A DNA stretch of 64,000 bases from Anoplopoma fimbria (taxonomy: Eukaryota; Chordata; Actinopteri; Perciformes; Anoplopomatidae). Positions 1 through 12,182 of this stretch are shown piece after piece. The translations under genes were made by a program, and so were the position numbers. The notes under the pieces are model-generated. The model worked only from the letters and a program-made list of their open reading frames with translations. It was not told the origin of the DNA and did not search any database. The stretch's first letter is position 1, and each line of letters starts with the position of its first letter. Location of the stretch: contig NC_072456.1 of the NCBI RefSeq assembly GCF_027596085.1, positions 14,832,744 through 14,896,743 of the forward strand. The letters run 5' to 3'.

Positions 1-3000
1 GTTCTTTGTGTTGGTCAGTAGGTAGAGAAAGGTCCTACGGTTAAGTGCTCATTGAGTGGAGCTTAGGTTGGGCGTGCCATTCATGGCACTGTTTTCAGTA
101 CATTTTTTGACACAGTATTGCATTGTATTTGCAACAGATGGTGAATGGTTAATTATGCTGCTGGGTATAGCACATCAAAATGAGTTCCAAGGTCATACTT
201 TACATTTTCACTATTCATCAGTATACTATACTAAATGTGGTATTTATTCACAAAGCCCTTCTGTACAGTGCTGTCTGACTCTCTTCATACAGTTATAACT
301 ATAACAGGCAGATATTTTTGGTAGCAGTAATTCACTGGGAATAGGATTAGTCAAAAGAGTTAAATGAGTCTAAAGGACAGACCTTTTAAGAGGGCCACAC
401 TTAGCATGATAGAAAACGGAATGCAACAGCAGGCATGAGTCTGCAGATTAACAGCCGGGCAGTGGCTATGCTAACCAGAGGCTGATTAAAATGCTTTGCA
501 CCTGTCACAGTTAATGCTATTAAATGGTGAAGCGCAGTTAAAGACAATTATGGATAATGATGGCACTCAAGCCAACCCAAAAAGAGAATGACACAAATCA
601 AAATCGAGGAAAGGTCAACTGGAGCCTTTAGGTTTAGATTTGGAGTCATGCTGAGCAGGCCAGCTGTTGCATGGAGTGGACATCTAGTGCTTGCCATCAC
701 AGTAACCCTGGGCTACTTTTATCCCCTTGCAAAATTTGAAAGCCTTCTCTAAATGACATATGCATTGAGCAAGATGCGATTTTTGAAAACATCCAAATCT
801 GTTGAATAGTTTTTGAATGTTGTAAACATGTTTTCAACTACAAAATGGCCATTGCTGCCGCAGTGCTATACATCACAGCAGTGTAGAGGACCAAGCTGAG
901 CAGCCCAAAAGCCAATCATCTGCATATGCTTACAAGTATACGAGCACTGACCAATTTCCAACTCAATGGGTGCTTCAAAAAGGCTTCTGTGCCGCTTTAA
1001 TAAACATGGTGGACCAACAAAGAAGACCGGTTGCATGCTGGGAGGATTAAGATTCCTTTTACGCACCCCCAACTTGCAGGTTGAAACAAATACACCAGTG
1101 GGGTTCTTTTTTCTTTTGAAACCCAAAGGGTGAGGCTTGTTTTGATATCTTTAAAATCAAGAAGATGATCATCAGATAAGACTCAATTAGAAGTTTTTTC
1201 TTTGTTCATATTTTAGCTTTAGCTTTAGCATTTACACTGTAATAAAGACAATTTAATGTGACTGAATGTGTGTGTGTGTGTGTGTGTGGAAGGGAGAAAA
1301 CTAAAACTAAACAAAAGGATCAAAAGTGATATTGTGCTTTGAGAATTATTGGCACACTGCAAGGTATAACTGCAGCATGTGTCTCATGGCTCTGTTGTAG
1401 GATGATTGTCAGCATAAGTGACAAAGCCTGCTTCCGGCAAAATAAACAGCAACGTTGCCATTTACCAATAGTGCACATTGTCAATTCTATTTGTCCTGGG
1501 AAGATTTGTCATCACAGAGAACCCCCAGTACACATCATAAAAATGCAATTGCAAATCCATTATAGGTGACTGGCCCTTTGGATATTTTAGGATACTATCA
1601 GTGCATGTCATTGGTCGCCTTCTCCCATCCACAGTCAGGCAGGCTATCCCTGAAGTAACACTCCCTCGATGAGTGATCTATTTATTTTTGCATGGCCGCT
1701 TTTATCGACAGAGCCTGTAAGCTTCGGGGGGAAAGATAGTATCAGATTCTATTCCTGGGCATGTAAGTAACCAGCACACATGCCATTTATTCAGGAATGG
1801 CTGCCTGTGCTGTATCAGGTCAGAACAGCTGTATTGATAGTATCATAGCTCCATGAATCCTTCATCCCTGCTTCTTCTTCACTGCCGTTTTTGTTGGTTT
1901 GCGTGTTCGCCTACCCTTTTCTGCCCTCCCTTGTTACTTCTGGCAGATTCCCTTTGTCAGTTGCCTAATTTCATTTTGTCTCAAATTCACTTACTCTGTG
2001 TACGTTTCCAGCTTCATTACTGTAGTCTGTGCAGGTCTCTGTCTACCGTCTACCTTGGCAACATCAGATACATCAGATGTAACACCCATAGGGCAGGCCG
2101 TTCGCATACAGATCTAGCTAGAGGATTACGAGAGTGCAGCACCTTTTATGGTAACTTATACATGGATCATTAATGGCACACAGAAGAGGGGTTTTGTGAT
2201 GACATATTGCTCTGTATTGTTCTGAGGTTTGTAAACTGTAGTGTAGGCTTGTCATTGATTTTTCTAAGCTTCAGGGGAACTTGGTATAAAGAGATTATGC
2301 AGGGGTGATCATAAATAATCAATGGAGAGCACACAGCATGGAGCCTAAAACAGTGTAAATGCATGAACCTCTTTGAAGCTAGCATTGGAATATCCATCGT
2401 GCTCTAGCTGATGGTAACCAAAGTAGTAACCTATCTGAACTTATTTATGACCACCTCTGGTTTTTCCTCCTATTTCCCTATATATCCTTTATTTTCCAAG
2501 ATTCAATATTTCAAAAATCACATATGAGACCACCACTCTCCATACATACACTCCAGTGCATATTGGAAGTGCATAAAACAACACAAATGCTTTTTATCCT
2601 GTTGACTAAAGAATAAAATATTTAAGAACGAATAAATTATGCAGGATGCGTCAATCAAAAATATTAAACATATTTCAGATTTAGCCATCCTTTTGATATG
2701 AAATACTCAAATGACATGGTCAAAATAGAAGATTTTGAAATAACTATCACTTTAATCCATCATAATTGCATTGTGCACAGGCTTTTTTAGACAGACAGAC
2801 CATCCCTGCTTTTAGATTATTCGTCTGACTACCCTTACTGTCCCAATTTCCCTTAATTTAATACTCCCCAGGTGTCGACGACACCACGATGCTTTCTGTA
2901 GACTAAATATGAGGTCATTGGCTCTCCAGATTAACAGTGACCTCTGCTGTGCCACTGGCTACCATCTTACTCAGTCAATCTTCTTAGAGTGATGTGGCCT

Positions 3001-4268
3001 TGGGCTTCTGATGCATATTACAGCTCAGAGTGCTTACCCCAATGGCTCTCGTCATCCAAGAATGAGTCACTGCTCTGGCTCCAGCCGGGGTAGATGTCAA
3101 GCGATCTGACCCAAGGGACTAATTGGCCCAAGAGAGCTTGGAGCATTCATAAGGAGAACAATGACCACAGAGCACACTACACTGTTGTCTCTTTACAGTG
3201 AAATGATTACTCAATCATGCATGGTTATTAGCTGGCAAAGACACCTCAGTCTTTGCTTGCTAGTGTGATGGTTCTTGAGTAAGTGTAGCAATAACAACAG
3301 TCAAAGAGGCTTAAATATTACCCCTCTACACAACCCTAGCACCTTTTAATGCCAGAGTGAAATCTGACTGATTACATCTCTCCTCTGGTATTCAGCCCTC
3401 AGCTATTGGTGGTTATAGTGTGTCTCAATTTAAGTGGTGGTTGTGCAGAGCTCTTTGTAACATTAGATTGACTTGAGGGTCATTTGTTTGGCTGAACATG
3501 GGGAATCTAGATTGGGAAATCGCTGTGGTTACCAGGGTTTCCTTCTGGTTATACTTTTCACTTCATTGTCTCCTCCTCTGATCTTCTGTTTGCATTTAAA
3601 GACATTTATTTACTACTTGTTATACTGAGAACATGTGCACGGAGTCAGTCTCCTTCTAAAAGGCATTTGAATATGACAAATGGTTGTTAATGGACAAGCT
3701 AGTTGATAGCGGTCATCAAGTATCATCAAGTATCTGCTTACGAGATGATTTCTCTAACCGTTAGAATCCATCAGTTGTTTTCTGAGAAAGAGAGAGTCGA
3801 GGAAAGCACACTGCTTGCTTTTCCTGGTGTTTGTTCTTAAGCCTGTCCATTACCTCAATGCAGACCTCTTGGAGAGCCAGATTACTAACGAAATGCAGTT
3901 TACATTTTTATTCAAGACTTATCTCATCGATTTGTTTTGTCATGTGCCTGGCTACCTTACATGGCTAACTATAATCTGGCATTCCTAAGGTGCATATGTC
4001 TCATTGGTCAGGGTAAATTGTCTCCTGAGATAAAGGAAAATGTTGCATACAAAAGCAAGATGGGGCTCAATAATCAGCCTGTTTATTTTAACACATTTGA
4101 GGGGATTTGGGTTTATGGTAACACGGGCACTATCCCATTGTAATAGCCCATGTATTCATTCATGGAAAATGATTGTAAGTACACTGAAGTACACGCAATA
4201 CTATTTTTGTGCAACCACTTACCTTTCAAAATGAATCACACCCCCTCCTGTTCCTGTTCTTTTCACAG
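1..4268 (+). other. ptprs: Intron upstream of the Ig2 exon (5' end outside window)
   Basis: Non-coding stretch that ends in the acceptor of the first mapped exon (TTTCACAG at 4261-4268). Short reading frames here have no family resemblance, no splice-site support and ordinary intronic AT-rich composition. The only distinct element is a short TG repeat at 1267-1288. I looked for an exon encoding Ig1 or the start of Ig2 and found none, so the preceding exons lie upstream of the window. Confidence 0.75.
1267..1288. repeat. (TG)11 microsatellite
   Basis: Perfect TG dinucleotide run read directly from the sequence, inside the first, partial intron. Confidence 0.95.
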
Positions 4269-4457
4269 AGGACCTGCTCCCACCAGGCTTTCCTAACATT
4301 GACATGGGCCCTCAACTCAAAGTGGTGGAGCGCACTCGAACAGCCACCATGCTCTGTGCTGCCAGTGGCAACCCTGACCCAGAAATCACCTGGTACAAAG
4401 ACTTCCTGCCCATTGATCCCAGTGCAAGTAATGGGCGAATCAAACAGCTACGCTCAG
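4269..4457 (+). CDS. ptprs: ptprs exon: first half of Ig2 domain
   Basis: Encodes the N-terminal half of the second immunoglobulin domain of a type IIa (LAR-family) receptor tyrosine phosphatase. The reading starts [15 protein letters not shown] and continues through [21 protein letters not shown], carrying the first Ig cysteine (TMLC) and the core tryptophan (EITWYK). The acceptor is TTTCACAG ending at 4268 and the donor is CAG|GTAAGG at 4458. The exon begins with the last two bases of a codon and ends one base into the next (phase 1). The second Ig2 cysteine lies in the exon at 20696-20806. In the family, Ig1-Ig3 sit outside the cell on axons and presynaptic terminals and bind proteoglycans and postsynaptic adhesion proteins. 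An acceptor two bases further on is possible but would break the shared frame. Confidence 0.93.
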
Positions 4458-6527
4458 GTAAGGAAAGCCCAAGCATAATGTTGTTTCTTTTTTCCCCTTA
4501 TTCACTTGAAGATTCCACTGGACATGTTTTGCAAAAGTTAATTTGTTTGATTTTGTGCTTTGCAGCTAATGTGGCTTCAAAGCCTAATATTTGTTCCCCC
4601 AAATTGTTTGACAATATGAGAAGTGTATCTAAGAACACTTTGTTTGCATTTCAACAGATTTGTATCTTCAGTTCAGAACAAATTATTGTTGAGTAAGGGA
4701 GTTAATGCAACACTTACTAAAACAACATCAATTTTAGCTAACTTCGTGTTAATGTAAACGTTTTAGGAACTAAAAACTTTGCTTTGTTTTGGTTAATTTA
4801 TCCAACTGATCTGACTGACATGGCAATACACCAAGTGATATGAGAATTCATTCAACCCATAAGTTATCCTTATATTTAAGACATTAAAATCACCCAAACT
4901 GCAGATACAACTCAATATATTGCTTTGAAAATTAAACATGTGTGTTTACCCAACTAAACTTGGGCATTCACTATGTTTAAAACATACAAACGTGAAATTA
5001 TGAGGGCAAGCTCAATTTCCTAGATTTCAGTACAAAGATCAAGCGTTATAGCCATAGTAATGTGACCATGTTGTTATTACCATTTATCATTAAGATAACA
5101 AACTATATTCTAAGAGCCTAACATTACTGAATGAGGTCAAATGATTCACAACAACCCAGAAGTGTGTCATTGTAAACAATGAGAGCAAGGTCCACGTTCC
5201 ACTGACACAATGATATGTTGTCTCGTTCCCATTGATGAAACCCCACTGAGAGGCCCAGTTTAGCTAAGTCTAATTATATTGCTAATTAAGTGCAGGGCCT
5301 GGAGTGGCCCCAGGCAATAAGGGGTGGATATTTTAGGTCGATGATTTTGTCACCGATCGAAAAAATCAAACAACTCCTATTTGATTTGTTGCAGCCAATG
5401 CAAATGTGTAGATACCACTAAATAAAGAGTCTGTTGCCATCGAGTCCCTGCACAAGTTGTGGCCCTCATGAGCTGTGCACTCAAAATAATCAATTTGTCA
5501 TTATTTGTCTCATTATTTATGACTTGCTAAGTCCACAGGCACTAAGGTACCATTAATTTGAGATATTTTTCATATTTAACTTACGGGTGCACAGTTTTGA
5601 GATAAATGTTTGACTGTTAAGATTTCAAAGCAAAACCTACTATCCAAGTATATGTGATTATTTACCCTCTCTAGAATGATGTACATCTTTCTGAAAACTC
5701 TGGTTTATAGTAGCCCTATGACCTCCTGGGTTGACACATTGATAGGTTGATGTTTTTCAAGGTTGTGTATAATTATATTGAAGGCCAGCTTTGCTCTGGC
5801 TTCCCTATTAACTTTGTCCCAGGGCTTTGTGAGTTTTGAGCCTCTTTGGATATTTTTTTTTTATATACATTTTATTTATATAGCACTTTTTTTATTTTCT
5901 TCTTAACATTGGTTCAAAGTGTTTTACAAAAGAAATTAAAACCAAACAAGGTGATGATGGACAACTAAATCCAGCTTTCTGTCTGTTATCTAACCTCTAT
6001 ATCATCTGTCTTTATCTGTTTCATGACTTTGTCAATTGTCTCTGTGTGTCCTGTCTAACTGAATTTGACTGCTGTTTGGTTGTCTCTCTCTTTGAGTGTT
6101 TTGTCTGTATTTGTGTCTGAAACTCAGATGTGACTCACATCGCAGAGTCTTCAACACGTTTCATTTGGCCGTGACCCATAACACAAGTTAAAACTGAAAA
6201 ATAATAACGATAATAAAAATAAACCAACCAATAAACACAAACTAAAAGCAAGATAAAACATTTGATATTTTACAATTGACAACAAAATTGGGTTTATTAG
6301 ATTTTTCACAAAAATGCCTCTTATAAGAACTATAAAATGTAAATTCACTGCTCCTTCCATGCTATGTCATGGTAGAACTGCAAAGATACTGCAGTAGGAC
6401 ACAAGACCCAACTATACTCTAGTCCCTTTTAATTCTTGCGTAGCAGTGACTTTAACCTCAACCTAAAATGAACTATGTTGTTCTTCCCCTTTTTTTATTT
6501 ACTTTCCTCTTGCACTGTCATTTTCAG
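4458..6527 (+). other. ptprs: Intron between Ig2 first exon and micro-exon A3
   Basis: About 2 kb of AT-rich intron. It holds a likely dispersed fish repeat scrap near 5866-5932 and a strong pyrimidine tract (6481-6510) just before micro-exon A3. Nothing else coding was seen. Confidence 0.8.
5866..5932. repeat. Probable dispersed teleost repeat fragment
   Basis: The segment reads like TTTATTTATATAGCAC followed by TTCAAAGTGTTTTACA, a pattern that recurs as a terminal region in many fish interspersed repeats. The assignment is from memory of the pattern, not from an alignment. The family cannot be named. Confidence 0.4.
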
Positions 6528-6536
6528 AAACCTTTG
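6528..6536 (+). CDS. ptprs: ptprs micro-exon A3 (9 nt, residues E-T-F)
   Basis: A nine-base exon, AAACCTTTG, flanked by a textbook acceptor (long pyrimidine tract, then CATTTTCAG) and a perfect GTAAGT donor. In phase 1 it joins the g left at 4457 to give GAA-ACC-TTT-g, i.e. E-T-F plus one base. Mammalian type sigma carries E-T-F-E at this position while type delta carries E-S-I-G, so the micro-exon supports the ptprs assignment. It belongs to the meA insert in an Ig2 loop, which in the family is used in a tissue-dependent way and affects binding to postsynaptic partners. It can be skipped without changing frame. A TGC lies at 6511-6513 upstream and a TGCATG at 6613-6618 downstream. Confidence 0.9.
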
Positions 6537-6612
6537 GTAAGTGTCTTGCAAAGCCCAGAAAGCCCACCCACTCTCCTTGAAGCAGATGGCATATTTAAAC
6601 TACTTTCCAAAA

Positions 6613-6618
6613 TGCATG
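6613..6618 (+). promoter_or_regulatory. Candidate RBFOX splicing site (TGCATG)
   Basis: TGCATG lies 77 nt downstream of micro-exon A3. Rbfox proteins bind UGCAUG and, when it is downstream of an alternative exon, usually favour inclusion. About sixteen such hexamers per strand are expected by chance in 64 kb, so position is the only support. Confidence 0.4.
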
Positions 6619-6742
6619 CGTCCCTTGCTCTCCCCTCACCCTTGTCCTCGTTTGCCACTTGTTCCCTATGTTCTGTTTCTATTGCTAAACTTTTTATTTT
6701 CTTTCGCCCACTCTCCTTACTTTATCCTCTTTAACCCCCCCA

Positions 6743-6743
<1 letters not shown>

Positions 6744-6787
<44 letters not shown>
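6744..6787. repeat. (CA)n microsatellite
   Basis: About 22 perfect CA units read directly from the sequence, preceded by a C-rich stretch. Confidence 0.95.
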
Positions 6788-6789
<2 letters not shown>

Positions 6790-8718
6790 GGAACTTGGAA
6801 AGGCAATTCAAGGCCAAGCAGCAGAATGAGTTGGGGATGTGGTTAAGAAATCATAGTGCACTTTTGAGCAGCACAGTTTTCATTTATATTGGGAAGTCTT
6901 TTGAGGCGACATCCTGCTTCACGCTAATGCTAATATCCATACTTAGACTTGCAGTGCCCGGTTCAATCACCTTGTCTACAATATTTTAGAAACTTTACCT
7001 ATTTGAGGTCATAAGTACCTTGTGCAAGGTAACCTTGGAAGCTGGGGCTTTAACTACTTTTCCCCTGACCATATTATCTAGATATTACGCTGCTGATGCC
7101 TCCTGTCACGTCCATTCTTTCCCTCTGCTGTGTTGCGAGACAGCAGGCTTTAAGGAAATAATTGGACTCTGCTTGAATCCAAGAAAATTATTGCTGTGCA
7201 GTCATAGCCCACAGTATTTTTTGTCTTCTTGGTGAGACATATAGCAAACACTTTCCTCCAAAAAAAACACAGTTGTTTTATACTCAGGTGGAAATGATCA
7301 AACTTTGTTTCTCACAATAACAGCTTCGTTGTCCTCAAATACACTTGGAAAGCACAGCAAGTACTGAGACTGGCTAAACAAAATCTTGAGTTCTTTCCAG
7401 GTGAAGGTCTCTGCAGGACCCCCGTATTGCTGAACCCTTCAATACCACACTTGGGCTAGGTCGACCCTCTGGTTTTGGCCAAATGCTTTCTCAGGAGAGC
7501 ATTTTTATTCTCTTGCCAATTTGGCCCACATCCCCACTGGCTTTCAGATCTCTAGCTAAGGCTCTATTGCCTATGCTAGAGGGCGAGGGCTCAATAGATA
7601 GTTGTATTTGGCCACATTTTGTTCTCCTCCTGACTTTTTGAACTACTTGCAAAAATATACCCAGCCACTTTAAGCTGGGTATGTTTTACTTACAGGTCAT
7701 GTGTGTATGTAGGAGGGGTGAAAAGGAAATTACTTTCCCTTGTTTCAATACCTAGGCTTCCGTAAGGTAATGTTAGCTGGGGGCTTGCCTTTTTTTCAGC
7801 AGCCCTTTCACTGGAAAGCTCATTCGGCACCGGGCGGGATTTATGCTGATGAGAAAAAGGCCTGCGTGCTCGAGCCCCCTAGGCTGCCATCTTCTCATGG
7901 CCTCGGCAAGTAGCCATCTTGGGTCGTCAGGTTTTAGTATTTGCTTTCAATTATAAAGGTATTTTCAAAAAGACCAAAACAGAACAAATGAAAACATTCT
8001 TTTGGCATCCTTTGAATGTGTATTTTCAGATTATCCTGTTGATCAGATTGCTGTTGACAATCTTTGGAGGCTACCTGTTTACTTTTTTTGCTTCAGGCAC
8101 ACTCTCAAGCCTCAGGGGGTGCCTCTGATGGCTGCTTTCCCACGGAGGGAGGTAAAATTGAGACTTCTGGGAAGAGATTGGGGTGCAACAAGGGGAAATT
8201 GGGAAGTGGGGAGGAAAACATGAGTTTGAAAGCATACTCAGCCTCCAGCTCCTGCAAAAGAATCCCCCACCTTTCTCATGTGACCTTCACTCTGTCTGAT
8301 GTTGAAGCGTGCATAACAATCTGACTTATTCCCACCTAAAAGAAAAGAAAACATTGTAATAATAATGTTGATTATATATTTACAGGACAATAGGGCATCC
8401 AGCACTTGTTTGTTGAATAGCTGCCTAGCTGGCTGACCCGTTATTTATGGGCCAGACCATGCTGTGCTGGCGGGGCAATGATATTTGCATCAGGGTCCCC
8501 CGAGGAGCTCCTCTAGAGGTGTGGAGGGAGCTTGACATTTCTGCCCAAGTCCCTGTGGCTACAGACCCCAGGCCCTCGCTGGCCTTGTCAGCCAGAACAG
8601 ATTAACCAGAGGCCAGAGAGACAGTGAGAGGATTGGGAGGAGTGCATATTCATAAAGATTAAGGTCCCTTTTTAATTTAAAGGTTTAAAATCATGACCTG
8701 ACATTGGATGGCTCTTTT

Positions 8719-8739
8719 ACACACACACACACACACACA
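8719..8739. repeat. (AC)n microsatellite
   Basis: About ten perfect AC units, intronic. Confidence 0.93.
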
Positions 8740-10425
8740 GATGTATGTACATCCCAATGTGAATCATGCCGAGTTCAATTCCACTTGGTCTGAAATGAGC
8801 AAGAAAACGGTCACATTTGTTGACATCAAAGCTGCTCTGCAGGGAGTGGCTAGGAAGCTCTGCAGATGTGGCAACAACAGCCATGTTTTCCCTGAGACCT
8901 GCTGCGACACCACCAAGATCCCAGGCAGGTGTCTATGTTTATGAGAAGGTCAGCCAGACGCCCTCTGGAGGGTAGTCTGACTTTGACACTCGACCAATCA
9001 CGCAACCCCACCCACCTCGCACGCAGATGGGCAACATCTCTGTCCAGATTGCCTCTGGCCTGACTACATTTTCAATAATCATTTTAATATATTCAGAGGT
9101 TGGTTTGACAAAACAGCTGGGGTGTTCTGTGGAGCAAATAATGCTGTATTTGATAATGTGAGGAGGTCAGTGGCCTGTTGAGGTATATTTAGGTCATCGT
9201 CACCCTAAGCTGATCAACCCCTGGATGCCCAAAGCTGAGAAAGGAAGCTTATGTCCATATGGTTGCGTGCCCGTAGTACAGGTGGATTTGCCATTGTAAT
9301 TGAATACAGACTGGCCGCCCCAGACCCAGCTTGGTCAGATCCTTGGCTATGTTTCTTTTTTTTTTATTATTCTGCTGTATTATTCAAATATTCCAAGTTC
9401 CAATGACCTCCACTCTGTAAGTTCTCGATTTTTTATAAATACATATTTTTTTGTTGAACCAATCCCTTTGAACTGAACTCCCTCTATCTATTATCCTCAA
9501 TCCTCCTTATTACTTTCCTCTTTTTTCTGTTATTCTTTTGTCGCTCAGTCCTTTATAAGACATTTGATGGCCTTCTCTTTACAAACCTGCTTTATTAACC
9601 TTATCCTAACCTCAACCTAACTTTGACCTTAACCTCAACTAACCTAGTAACCCTCTTAACCACCAACAAAAATTTCATCACAGCTAAAGCAAAATAAATC
9701 AACAGCTTCTGCAGCCTCTAATCTAACTCTAACTCTACAAGAATGTAACCTTCCCAGAGCCCTATTGTCCTTTTGTCTTGTGATTATCTATGATTATGTG
9801 GTCTCTAAAAACATTGCAGAAATAACTAAAATGTCACTGTTGTTTTGCCTGGGTTTCCAATGACTCTAAACTATCAGTGTGGCAAATTAGTGTCTTAAGG
9901 GTGATTTACATAAAGGAAGTTGAGAGATAGTCAAGAATAAATGATGATCTCTATTTTTTCCACTGTCATTATGACAATGTGGAAATTTGTAACCATTAAT
10001 TACATTTTAAAATGAGATACATTTAAATTACTTTATGTTTAACGGCAGCAAATGCACACTACAGTATGAACATACATCTTGTCCATCATTGGTATATCAT
10101 TTTCTACATATTTTAAGATTTATACATAAGCACAGTGCAACATGGTGTACAGAAGCTCTAAATAAGGGAAATAAACATCTAGGTACATTGCAAACCAGGC
10201 AGAACTTCAAACTCAGTGATTGCCTCCTACCCGCTGGTATCACAAAGGATGCCTCTGTATGCAGAGCAACAACAACAATCCCATCAGAAGGTATCGTCAA
10301 TTTCATCCCACTGCCCAGCCATCCACACACCTTAATGTGCTGCATAGGATATGGAAATTACTGGCACCACTTTACATCTTAAACTCCAGGTTCTCTTGAT
10401 TTCATATCATTTTTTAACCGTGACA

Positions 10426-10914
10426 GGTATTGTTGAGGAGATCAACCATTGTGTTGGTACAGCATCAGCTGAGATGCAGACACAATTTATTGCTCAATAA
10501 TGATTATGGCTTTTGGATAGTGACGGAAAGAGTGAGATCGCGGAGACAAGCGCCTCTAGTGAGTGTCCTCTGTAGGGTTGCTTGGCTCACCCTTAGAGAT
10601 AGGGAAAAACATGCAAAGGGTGCTCAAGAAAGCAGCTGCTCCTTCAGATTGAAAGGCAGCCGGTTGAGGTGGTTTGCGCATCTGATCAGGATGCTTCCTG
10701 GGCGTCTTCCTTGATTGACTTGGAGGAGACCCCGGGGTTAACCCAGAGCACGCTAGATTATATAATTTATCTGGCTTTGGAACGCCTCAGGTTCCCCTCA
10801 GGAGAAGCTAGAAAATGCTGCTGGGGAGAGGGACGTCTAGACTACCTTATTTAGCCTGCTGCAAACTCGACGTGGCTTCAGAAAAGCAGCAGGAAACTGA
10901 CAGATTGATGGAAG
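10426..10914 (+). mobile_element. 3' end of a teleost non-LTR retrotransposon, degraded
   Basis: The + strand encodes R-L-R-W-F-A-H-L-I-R-M-L-P-G-R-L-P (about 10660-10710), the C-terminal signature after the reverse transcriptase in a very common fish LINE (usual form LRWFGHLIRMPPGRLP). The flanks match the same element at nucleotide level: TTTGGATAGTGACGGAAAGA near 10512, CTTAGAGATAGGG near 10590, GAGGAGACCCCGGGG near 10722, and a terminal AGATTGATGG where intact copies carry GATGG repeats. Frame changes separate the conserved blocks, so the copy is dead and 5'-truncated. I cannot name the clade with certainty without a repeat library. Confidence 0.8.
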
Positions 10915-12164
10915 GTTTTGTTGTTTTGTTGGTTCATCTAGTTAGTAGGATGGTGGCATATTCTGTATGCAAATAGCAGAAATCCATGCGCTCACACACA
11001 AGGGTGTAGTAGAACATGTAGTGTTAGGGTCAATGGAGATTGTGCGTACCCTTGACCCTCAGCTCTATGCCTGCAGGCCGTCTATGCTAAGTAGGGCACC
11101 TCCCCTGGCTTGGCATTGCCCTGCTGGCACTCTCAAGGGATGACCAAGGGCACGATGTAGCCATGAGTCATCCTGAGATTTAGAGAGGGAGACTAAGAGA
11201 AAGGCAAGACAGCGGGAAACTGAGACAAAGAGAGAGGAATGGAAGAACAGATAAAGAAAAGGGAATTATAAAAAAAACATTATGAAAACAATGAATGGTA
11301 GTTTAATGCTTGGCAGAGATGGGGGTTGAAGTTAAGCTGCTTCCCACACCCAGAGCTCTAACTGTAAGGGATGCATTTTACATCCCAGCAATGACTCGGG
11401 CTACATTTACAAGCCCCCCAGCCACTGAATGGACAAGCTCAATATTGTATTGTCCCTAATGGGACATTGGCTTGCAGTCAGGCATGTAACACAATACACA
11501 CTCACAATAAACACAGAATAGGGGAACATGCTACTCTCAGTAAAATGAAACAACGGAAAGAGCCAGGGGATTGAATGACCGGGGAGGAGTGGTGAAGCTT
11601 GAGGTGAAGAGTCTATCTGTCACAGTTAAGCAGGTTTACGACCTGTAGGATAAATAAGAACTTCCATTCTTAACTCAGCAAGTTTGTTTCATAGTAATGT
11701 AGATACCCAGTATATAATAGTGGCGCCCTTGACTTGTTTCACTGTGTTTATTCAAGGTCAGTTGACTGGGTTAAGGCTTTTGCCACTGGTCAAACTGAGT
11801 TTCAGCCATGATAAAACACATATCAAAACCTTGAGCTTATTCAGCACTGCCGATGAATAATTGTGTTTCCTGTCTTAATATGGCTAAGGCAAGGAAGGGG
11901 AAAAACCAATAAGGCAATGGAATGTGCCAGTCATATACAGCTCCCGATTCCTTTGTGATACCAGCAGTGAGAGGTATAATTTTGTCCTTTTTCTATTTAA
12001 AAAAAAAAATCACCCATATCTGAAAGCCCTGTAAGAGATTACCTAATGGTTTGATAATCTAGTTCCAGTGATCCACCTTCCAGCCCAAATAACTCCTTTA
12101 ACCATTACTAACATTAACGTTGAACTAAACTGATGTTGTGTCTTCGTTTTTGTCTCTCCTCCAG

Positions 12165-12182
12165 AGGGTACCCCGATTCGAG
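12165..12182 (+). CDS. ptprs: ptprs micro-exon A6 (18 nt, E/G-T-P-I-R)
   Basis: An 18-base exon, AGGGTACCCCGATTCGAG, between CTCCTCCAG and GTAAGA. Joined in phase 1 it reads g|AG-GGT-ACC-CCG-ATT-CGA-G, giving E-G-T-P-I-R plus one base. With the 9-nt exon the insert becomes ETFEGTPIR, which aligns with human sigma ETFESTPIR and with delta ESIGGTPIR. It is the second half of the meA insert in Ig2. Skipping either or both micro-exons keeps the frame, giving inserts of 0, 3, 6 or 9 residues. Inclusion is tissue-regulated in mammals; regulation in this species is inferred. Confidence 0.92.

Larger units (their letters stand above)
6537..12164 (+). other. ptprs: Intron between micro-exons A3 and A6
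   Basis: 5.6 kb intron holding CA repeats (6744-6787, 8719-8739), a TGCATG site close to the donor, a degenerate TAACCT-like stretch (about 9597-9660) and the 3' end of a non-LTR retrotransposon (10426-10914). No other coding segment is supported. Confidence 0.85.

Noticed and set aside
4271..4457. Acceptor at 4269-4270 (CACAGAG|GAC) for the first exon
   Set aside because: The exon would start two bases later and lose the glutamate completed from the previous phase-1 exon; all neighbouring Ig exons use phase 1. Not fully excluded without the upstream exon.
10669..10854. Separate small gene
   Set aside because: It is part of the degraded LINE tail, in a shifted frame.
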